23,645 nucleotides of DNA from SBAX01 sp964646605 (GTDB lineage Bacteria; Planctomycetota; Phycisphaerae; UBA1845), in NCBI GenBank assembly GCA_964646605.1, contig CAZYEX010000035.1, positions 1 to 23,645 on the forward strand, given 5' to 3'. The notes beneath the pieces are model-generated. The model saw nothing but the letters and a program-made list of their open reading frames with translations. It was not told the DNA's origin and ran no database searches. Within the stretch, counting starts at the first letter, position 1. Each line of letters starts with the position of its first letter. The translations under genes and the position numbers were made by a program. Of this stretch, positions 1-5,549 are shown piece after piece.

Positions 1-182
1 TGATGGGATGCCAACAGCTCTGGATGCTCGAGGCCTGTCTCAACGAATCACAGGCGGATGAAACAATGGACCGTCAGAAAAAAGTAGGATAACCTGACCC
101 GAGCCGCCGCCGACCTTCAACTATGGATGGGACATCCTCGCCACAGTGCAATTAGTCTCCAGGTCTACACAACACCGCCAGT
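1..182. other. Left-edge stretch, no confident gene
   Basis: I see no recognisable complete gene here. A plus-strand frame is open from the window edge to a TAA at 90-92 (29 codons from an ATG at 3) and could be the tail of a gene starting outside the window, but I do not recognise its residues. The rest, to 182, is the downstream flank of the broken DUF4440 gene. G/C content is lower than in the centre of the window. Confidence 0.3.
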
Positions 183-698
183 TTAGATGCCCCCCGCTGG
201 TCCGGCGAGTTGAGGCTGAGTAAAAGACCAATGAGTGTGGATGATTCGCCACGCACCGTCTATCCCGCGGTACACCTCTGTTGCATTCCAGCGGGCCAGT
301 ATCGTCTCGTCAGCCCTCCCTGAAGGCTTGCCCTAGTTCACTAGGTTGAAGGTGAGAACTGCCACGTTGCCATCAACCTGCACAACTGGGTTAATCATGT
401 CGTAGCGAGGCTCAGTGAATGGCAACGTCATCCCTCGCATAGCCGCCATCCGCGCATTCAGTTCCGCAAGTCCATCAACTCGCTTCTCGCAGAACGGATC
501 AAAGTAAGTCGCATCTTTTGCGTAGAGCCCCAGGTAACCGTCTGGATCTGCCGTGATCCAGCGGTCGAGAGCGGCTCGTTCGAGGGAAATGATGTGTTCT
601 GCAACGTCCATTGATGGCACTCCTCTTGGGGGGTCCTGACGACAAGCCGCCAGCTGGAGGCCGGCACAGACGCTCACGATCAGTGCCAGTCGCATCAT
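183..698 (-). pseudogene. DUF4440/SnoaL-like (NTF2 fold) lipoprotein, broken by an in-frame TAG
   Basis: The minus-strand frame starts at the ATG ending at 698, with an AGGAAG ribosome-binding site just upstream. A hydrophobic N-terminus with a lipobox-like LAAC (Cys 19) is followed by a DUF4440/SnoaL-like domain (Asp-Arg-Trp, 'DPDGYLGLYAKDATYFDP', 'VAVLTF'). After NLVN a TAG (333-335) stops the frame, but reading past it gives 'GKPSGRADETILARWNATE', then 'VYRGIDGAWRIIHTHWSF' and a final TAA at 183-185. That continuation is the usual C-terminus of the family, where a Tyr (TAC/TAT) normally sits at the TAG position. One base change therefore explains the break. The domain is a small cup-shaped fold found in enzymes and in proteins of unknown role, so the substrate cannot be inferred. 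A sequencing error or read-through is possible. Confidence 0.8.
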
Positions 699-749
699 CG
701 CCGCTTCCTGTTTGGTCGCGTTCCGCCCTTCGGCCCTGGCCCTCGGCCG

Positions 750-806
750 GCCCAGCGGCGGCGCATCATCGCGCCGGCCGCCGTCGGATGCAAGCGGATG
801 TTGGGC
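750..806 (-). other. Degenerate attC-like palindromic site (tentative)
   Basis: On the minus strand, six bases after the ydeI-like stop codon, GCCCAAC (806-800) fits the RYYYAAC end of an integron attC site. It is followed by a GC-rich imperfect palindrome ending in GCTGGGC (756-750), which differs by one base from the expected GTTGGGC. A GGCGCGATGATGCGCC hairpin lies inside. The second inner (L) box is not evident, so this would be a degenerate or half site. Its place between two small minus-strand genes is what a cassette array would give, but no integrase is in view. Confidence 0.25.
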
Positions 807-812
807 GGCCTG

Positions 813-1020
813 TTACTTCAGTCCCAGCTCTTTGCCGCAGGCAAGGAGACGAATGGACTCCTTGAGGCGCCTGAGTTTCGTTTCCTCGCGCTTGGCGGAC
901 TCAATCCAGGCGTAAAACCGCCGGCGCTGCGAGGGTGCCAGCGCTTCGAAGTGGCGCAAGGCTATCGGGTGATTCCTCACCCACAAGGGCTGGAAGTCCC
1001 GGCGCGCCGGGGCCAGTGGC
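813..1020 (-). pseudogene. 3' fragment of a YdeI/OmpD-associated family gene
   Basis: The minus-strand frame ending at TAA 813-815 encodes 'PLWVRNHPIALRHFEAL', then 'APSQRRRFYAWIESAKREET' and 'RLLACGKELGLK'. This is the typical C-terminal helical region of the YdeI/OmpD-associated family (Trp-Ile-x-x-Ala-Lys-Arg-x-Glu-Thr and the closing Gly-Lys-x-Leu-Gly-Leu-Lys). Family members are usually longer, with an N-terminal domain. Here, upstream of about 1020, the frame runs through low-complexity sequence and meets a TGA in the tandem-repeat flank without a convincing start codon. I therefore read it as a 5'-truncated remnant. It is followed by the attC-like site and the DUF4440 pseudogene on the same strand. 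The exact limit of the homologous part is uncertain. Confidence 0.7.
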
Positions 1021-1120
1021 AGGCGATGGGAGCCTTGACCCCTAGGAGGGAGAGGGGAAGGGGCCGAGAGTTTAAGGGTTGAAAGGGTTCGAAAGTGAGA
1101 AGGGTCGGAGAACTCTAGGA

Positions 1121-1300
1121 GTTGAAGAGTTCAAGGAGTTGAAGAGTTCAAGGGGTTGAAGGGTTCAAGGGGTTGAAGGGTAAGAAGGGGTTGAAGGGTT
1201 CTAGGGGTTGAAGGGTTCTAGGGGTTGAAGGGTGAGAAGGGGTTGAAGGGTTCTAGGGGTTGAAGGGTGAGAAGCGGTTGAAGGGTGCCGAGGGGTTGAA
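1121..1300. repeat. Tandem 17-18 bp repeat array, about 10 copies
   Basis: Units begin with GTTGAAG and alternate between 17-base (GTTGAAGGGTTCAAGGG or ...TTCTAGGG) and 18-base (GTTGAAGGGTGAGAAGGG) forms. Unit starts are at 1121, 1138, 1155, 1172, 1190, 1207, 1224, 1242, 1259 and 1277, with a partial unit at 1295. A more degenerate lead-in runs from about 1074. Both strands are open in some frames, giving Pro/Phe/Asn-rich repeats that I regard as non-coding. The array lies where the 5' part of the ydeI-like gene should be. Confidence 0.9.
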
Positions 1301-1302
1301 GC

Positions 1303-1562
1303 GGCGGGGAACCCAGCCCCGGCGCGGGCCAGCCGGCTTGCGGGCCGTGGGTAACGGAGCCATCGGGCAGCCAGCCCGGGATGGGGCGGCACACTTGCAC
1401 GCGGGGAGTTGTGTCGCCCCTTGCGGGGCTTGTCCTTTTGATTCTTCCCCAAACCCACGGCTTTCGCCGTGGGCTACCATGTTTCGCCGCTACCGGGGCT
1501 GAAAGTCTTGCGCGACCTGCGCTAAACACGTGCGTGGGGGAGAGGGGTTCTTGGATGCGCAC
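1303..1562. repeat. Intergenic hairpin repeats, no gene seen
   Basis: The stretch contains GCCCC-TTGC-GGGGC at 1416-1429 and a perfect 8-bp stem CCCACGGC-TTTC-GCCGTGGG at 1454-1473, followed by CTACCATGTTTCGCCGC. These look like members of dispersed intergenic palindromes. The GTCGCCCCTTG word of the first hairpin recurs, inverted, three times in the aroE-aroK linker at 7083-7186. Neither hairpin has a T-tract typical of an intrinsic terminator. I see no supported gene. Confidence 0.6.
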
Positions 1563-2324
1563 TTAGACGGTCAGGAGTTCGGAGACGGAGTAGCGTGAGG
1601 CGTGATGGATGGGGTAGTCGTGTCCGGTGGCGGAGTGCTGGGCGGCGACGGCCAGGTCGGGGCGGTTGTTTTCTTCGCTGAGGTGGGCGACGGCGATCCA
1701 TCGAGGTCGGCGACGGCCGCAGGCTCGCAGGAGGTCGGCCGATTCGTCGTTGGATAAGTGCCCGCCTTCGCCGCGGATTCGCGCTTTCAAGGCCGCCGGA
1801 TACGACCCCGTGTCCAACATTTCCGGGTCGTAATTGCACTCCAGGTAGGCGGCGTCGACCGATTCCACAAGCTCCTGCAATCCGGCGAAGGGGTTGCCCA
1901 GGTCGGTGAAGATGCCCAGATGCCTTCCCTCGCACTCGACGACGAAGACGACTCCGTCGGCGGCGTCGTGGGGCGTGGGGATGGTATGGACGGCGACGCC
2001 GTTGAAATGCAAGGTGTCGCCGGACTGGAAATGGCGAACGTCGCATAATTGGCCGAGCGAGCACCAGGTCGCGGAGAGCGTTTTTTTTGTGACGTAGATG
2101 GGCAGGCCGAACTTGCGTTGGTAAATCCCCGCGGCGCGGATGTGATCCACGTGATCGTGGGAGATGATGAGGGCGTCGACCTCGCGGATGTCGCGGTGGT
2201 GGAAGGCCATGCGCCGCTCGGCCTGGGCCCCGCTAATCCCGGCGTCGAAGAGGAGCTTCACGCCGGCCGCCTCGACGTAGATGGCGTTGCCGTTGGAGCC
2301 CGATTGCAACGAGAAAGTCTGCAC
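1563..2324 (-). CDS. MBL-fold metallo-hydrolase, YycJ/WalJ-like
   Basis: A 253-residue cytoplasmic protein of the metallo-beta-lactamase fold. It carries the metal-binding HDHVDH at residues 56-61, His 119 (PTPHDA), Asp 141 (FTDLG), and 'ECNYD' (162-166), 'GHLS' (188-191) and 'AHLS' (213-216). This spacing and the ECNYD/HLS motifs match the YycJ/WalJ branch, which is generally regarded as a two-metal phosphodiesterase or nuclease active on DNA ends or RNA; the substrate is not settled for most members. The start is GTG (cac at 2322-2324), giving MQTFSLQSGSNGN, the standard N-terminus of the family. A nearby ATG five bases upstream of the GTG is out of frame. It lies 220 bp downstream of sppA on the same strand and may be transcribed with it or separately. 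Length and motifs appear intact. Confidence 0.88.
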   Translation of the reverse strand: MQTFSLQSGSNGNAIYVEAAGVKLLFDAGISGAQAERRMAFHHRDIREVDALIISHDHVDHIRAAGIYQRKFGLPIYVTKKTLSATWCSLGQLCDVRHFQSGDTLHFNGVAVHTIPTPHDAADGVVFVVECEGRHLGIFTDLGNPFAGLQELVESVDAAYLECNYDPEMLDTGSYPAALKARIRGEGGHLSNDESADLLRACGRRRPRWIAVAHLSEENNRPDLAVAAQHSATGHDYPIHHASRYSVSELLTV

Positions 2325-2544
2325 GGCCGCATTCTACCAGCCGTTCGACGAATGCCAGCGCCTCGGATGGGGCGACGGGAAGATCGAAATTCAAAGTTCG
2401 AAGATCGAAAACGCGGCGCGAGCGAGGGGTCCACGGTTCTCGACGATCAAAACCCCGCGCCGGCGCTTGACGCTTCGCGTAAAGGGGAGCCGCTTGGGGT
2501 TCGGATCAGGACAACCTGCGGCCGGAACTGTCAGGGACCCAGCG
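2325..2544. repeat. Intergenic spacer with A/T-rich TTCGAAGATCGAAA words
   Basis: The spacer between the MBL gene and sppA contains GATCGAAATTCAAAGTTCG followed by AAGATCGAAAACG around 2383-2412. It repeats the words GATCGAAA and TTCAAAG/TTCGAAG and is partly self-complementary. It stands out as an A/T island in GC-rich DNA and resembles low-complexity intergenic repeats. No gene or convincing terminator is seen. Confidence 0.4.
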
Positions 2545-4410
2545 TCAGCGGATCAGAAGCTCCTCCGGCATCATGGTGACGACGCCTTCGCCGTGGATGA
2601 GGTCGAGCCTCTGCAGGGCGTGAAGCAAAGTCTCGGCTCGCTGCGGATCGACCTTGGACAGGAGCGAGAGCACCGGGGCGATGTCCGGGGACTGGGTAAT
2701 GGACCACGCGGACAGGCGGGTTTCGGCGTACTCGTCTTCCTCGTCGTGTTGCTTGAAGAGGTCGAAGAAGCTGGGCGGTTCGGGGATGACGCGGATTTCG
2801 TAATCACCCAGTCCTGCTTTTTGGGCGGCGAACTTGATGGCGTCCTCCAGCCCGCCGATCTTGTCGACCAGACCCAAATCGAGGGCTTGGGCGCCGGTGA
2901 AGACCCGTCCGGCAGCGATCTCGTCGATCGGTTTCTTCAAGCGATCGCCTCGAGCGCTGGTGACGTGGCGTTTGAAGATCCCATAGACGGTGTCCATGTA
3001 GTGCCGGATCTTGGCACGCTCGGCGTCGGAGAAGGGTGCGGCGGTGCTGAGGATTCCGGCCATCTTGCCGCGCTGCACGCCGTGCCAGTTGATGCCTAGC
3101 TTGTCCCACATTCCGGCGGTGACGATCTTGCCGCCTAAAACGCCGATGGAGGCGGTGATGGTGGCGGCGTCGGCGAAGATCGTTTCCGAGGCGCAGGTGA
3201 CGTAGTACCCGCCGCTGCCCGCCACGTTGCCCATGGAGACGACGATGGGTTTCCTAGCCGCGACTCGCTTGGCCGCGTCGAGGATGATCTCCGAAGCCAG
3301 AGCCGATCCACCGGGCGAATCCACGCGAAGCACGACCGCCTTGACGGAATCGTCGGAGGCGGCCTTGTCCAGGGCTTTGCGAATCGTGGTGCTAAAGGCT
3401 CCGCCGCCGCCGCCGAACGGGTTCACCTCCGCCGATCCGGTCTGGATCGCGCCTTCGACGTACACGAGGGCGACGCTGGGCTCGGTGTATACCTTGGGCG
3501 AGGGGTTGAACATCTGCATGAGCTTGTTGAACATGCCGAAGAAATCCTTGGGCATGTCCATATCGTCGTCCGCGCCGTAGTCGGAGACGAACTCGACGGT
3601 CTCGCCGTAGCGCCCTTTGATGTCGGCCATGAAATCCTGGCGATGCTTGACGGAGTCGATGAGTCCGGCGGCAAGGGCGTCGTCGGCGGAGTAGGGGCCG
3701 TTGTCGATGGCGGCAATCACCTTGTCGGGGGCCATCCCCCGGCCCTTGGCGATGCGGTCCACCAACGAGCTGTACAGACCGTCGATCAGCCACTTGGTCA
3801 TTTGTTTGGATTGCTCCGAGGGCTCCTTGCGCATGAGCGGTTCGCCGGCGGACTTGAAGTCGCCACATTGCTCGATGTCGGGAACGCAGCCGATCTTGTC
3901 GAGCATGCCGCGCAGGTAGGGGGTCTCGCCGTAGACGCCGGTGAGCCAGACGTCGCCGGTGGGGACGACGCTGATGTGCGAGGCCCCGGTGGCCGCGGCG
4001 TAGGTGATGGTGGACAGGGAATCGGCGTGGACGAAGACGGGTTTGTCCACGGCTGCAAACTTGCGCATGGCTTCATGGATCTCCTCGAGTTGCCCGAGCC
4101 CCAGGGCCGCGTCCTGCACGTCCACGAGGATGGCGACCACGTCGGCGTCGAGGCGGGCTTCCTTGAAGCGCTCCAACAAGGCCTTGAGTGACAACGGCGG
4201 GTCACTCTCCAGGAAGGGCGGCATTTTGACGGGGGTTTCCACCAACTCGCCCTTGATTTTGAAATAGGCGATCTGTTTGGGCTCTTCGGCCTTCTGCAAG
4301 GCGGCCCGACCGATCTTCTTGAGCTGTTCGAGTTGCGCCTGCGCGGGCAGCGAGCCCATCCAGGTCGAGGCCAACGCTCCGATGATCCAGCGGCTAACGT
4401 TTGTATTCAT
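2545..4410 (-). CDS. sppA: Signal peptide peptidase SppA, double-domain type
   Basis: A 621-residue membrane-associated serine protease of family S49, thought to degrade cleaved signal peptides in the cell envelope. The start is the ATG ending at 4410, which has AGAGGA upstream and begins a signal sequence (MNTNVSRWIIGALASTWMG...PAQA). An upstream in-frame ATG at 4506 would add 32 residues that mask this signal. Two S49 domains are visible, as in E. coli 67-kDa SppA. The N-terminal domain carries the probable catalytic Lys 186 in GDFKSAGEP; the C-terminal domain carries the nucleophile Ser 399 in GNVAGSGGYY, preceded by LRVDSPGGSA. An acidic segment (EEDEYAE) precedes a C-terminal extension with no obvious homologue. 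Family length is about 550-620, so the protein is complete. An ACTAC-N6-GTAGT inverted repeat lies at 4487-4502 in the upstream region. Confidence 0.95.
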   Translation of the reverse strand: MNTNVSRWIIGALASTWMGSLPAQAQLEQLKKIGRAALQKAEEPKQIAYFKIKGELVETPVKMPPFLESDPPLSLKALLERFKEARLDADVVAILVDVQDAALGLGQLEEIHEAMRKFAAVDKPVFVHADSLSTITYAAATGASHISVVPTGDVWLTGVYGETPYLRGMLDKIGCVPDIEQCGDFKSAGEPLMRKEPSEQSKQMTKWLIDGLYSSLVDRIAKGRGMAPDKVIAAIDNGPYSADDALAAGLIDSVKHRQDFMADIKGRYGETVEFVSDYGADDDMDMPKDFFGMFNKLMQMFNPSPKVYTEPSVALVYVEGAIQTGSAEVNPFGGGGGAFSTTIRKALDKAASDDSVKAVVLRVDSPGGSALASEIILDAAKRVAARKPIVVSMGNVAGSGGYYVTCASETIFADAATITASIGVLGGKIVTAGMWDKLGINWHGVQRGKMAGILSTAAPFSDAERAKIRHYMDTVYGIFKRHVTSARGDRLKKPIDEIAAGRVFTGAQALDLGLVDKIGGLEDAIKFAAQKAGLGDYEIRVIPEPPSFFDLFKQHDEEDEYAETRLSAWSITQSPDIAPVLSLLSKVDPQRAETLLHALQRLDLIHGEGVVTMMPEELLIR

Positions 4411-4527
4411 ACGAGTTCGTCCTCTACGGTTCCGGGGCGACTTTGCCCCCAAAGAGCCTAGCAGCGCATTCGGCGAGTGGGAAGGACTACTTTGAGGTAG
4501 TGACAAATCCTTACAGCGTGTATGAAC

Positions 4528-5397
4528 TTATGGGGAATCGGCGGCATCGGGCGGTGCATGAGCGGAGGCTATGAGGCGGGCGTTGCGTGATGCCCAGATA
4601 AAAAGGGCGACGCCGGCGGCGACGAAGTTGGCGAGCCCGATCCACTGCCGCCAGAGAATTTGGCGCTCATAGGACGGGGCGCTGATTCGCAGGAATAGAA
4701 GAGCGTTGACCAAGAACGCCAAGGCCGCGAGTTGGCATCCGACTCCGCCCCCGGGGCGCAGAAGCACGAACCAGAGAACGCACAATACGATGCTTTCCCG
4801 AAACAGCGGAAAAACGGCGATCCCGTACACGGTGGCGCGGGGCAATTCCCTCAGAGCGTGATAGGGGAACCGCATTTTCATTCCTTGGTCGGTGGCCTCG
4901 AAGACCCTGGAGCGGCCCGGGTTCATGGTCTCGCCGTGGCTGGTCGCCACCCACATGTGGGCAAGGTCGGTGACCAGGCGGGCGTCGTAGCCGAGGTTGC
5001 GGAGCAGCGAGGCAGCCACGATCGCTTGACCATCGCAATCCTCCTTTCCCTGGGCCACGACCTCCTCGACGGTGGGAAAGTAATCGGCCAGTCCCCAGGT
5101 GTTCCAATCCCATTCGTAGGGGACCTTGGCGTACACGAACTCCTGGACGCGCTGCAGCGCTTCGCGCGGAGGGAGGTCGGAGGGGAGGGACGCGCGAATC
5201 TCCTCCAACCAGGGTTGGAGGGCCGGGGCGTCGGGTTGAATCAAGCGGTTGGGGTTACCGAGGCGGCTGAAGTGCCGCCAAGCCAGGCGGGGATAGGGGA
5301 ACTGAACGAGGAATAGCGTCAGTCCCAGAATGGCCCACTTACAAGGCAGCCGTTTGTACCAGCGAAGGGAATTGAGTCGAACCAGTGGAGATCGCAT
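4528..5397 (-). CDS. Membrane protein with transglutaminase-like domain
   Basis: A 289-residue protein from the ATG ending at 5397. A longer frame begins at 5499, but it would overlap the divergent aro promoter and adds no recognisable sequence. Residues 20-36 form an N-terminal membrane anchor. A transglutaminase-like core follows, with Cys 121 in GKEDCDGQAI and His 147 in LAHMWVA, the Cys-His pair of the fold; 'LREL' and 'FEATD' (166-170) lie after it. Two or three further hydrophobic segments lie at about 203-213, 221-237 and 252-269. The pattern suggests a soluble papain-like domain held at the membrane, with activity on a protein or cell-wall amide bond as a possibility only. It is divergent from the aro fusion, with about 150 bp between start codons, and sits 117 bp upstream of the sppA start on the same strand. 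Confidence 0.75.
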   Translation of the reverse strand: MRSPLVRLNSLRWYKRLPCKWAILGLTLFLVQFPYPRLAWRHFSRLGNPNRLIQPDAPALQPWLEEIRASLPSDLPPREALQRVQEFVYAKVPYEWDWNTWGLADYFPTVEEVVAQGKEDCDGQAIVAASLLRNLGYDARLVTDLAHMWVATSHGETMNPGRSRVFEATDQGMKMRFPYHALRELPRATVYGIAVFPLFRESIVLCVLWFVLLRPGGGVGCQLAALAFLVNALLFLRISAPSYERQILWRQWIGLANFVAAGVALFIWASRNARLIASAHAPPDAADSP

Positions 5398-5483
5398 TAG
5401 GTATTCCGCGTTCGGCAACGAGGGAAAGCGGCCATTGCCAGAGTGTAGGTCGCGTCCAGGGACGGGACAACCGGTGACTGCAT

Positions 5484-5513
5484 TTGGGGCTGCCGTCACG
5501 GGAGCGGTATATT
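5484..5513 (+). promoter_or_regulatory. Possible sigma70-type promoter for the aro fusion
   Basis: TTGGGG (5484-5489) and TATATT (5508-5513) are separated by 18 bases and end 36 bases before the preferred ATG at 5550. The -10 match is good and the -35 match is moderate. No further operator is evident. Confidence 0.35.
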
Positions 5514-5549
5514 GATCGGCGAACGATCGAGTCTTGCGTGGATGTAGCC

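Noticed and set aside
1071..1302. CRISPR array
   Set aside because: Units are contiguous 17-18 bp repeats with no unique spacers and no cas genes nearby.
1454..1473. Hairpin CCCACGGC-TTTC-GCCGTGGG as an intrinsic terminator
   Set aside because: No T-run follows on either strand; it fits a dispersed intergenic palindrome better.
1201..1562. Long minus- and plus-strand frames over the tandem array (Pro/Phe/Asn-rich products)
   Set aside because: They are produced by the 17-18 bp repeat itself and have no non-repetitive conserved sequence.
2281..3099. Plus-strand 272-codon frame over the sppA and MBL genes
   Set aside because: It is antisense to two clear genes; open antisense frames are expected in GC-rich DNA.
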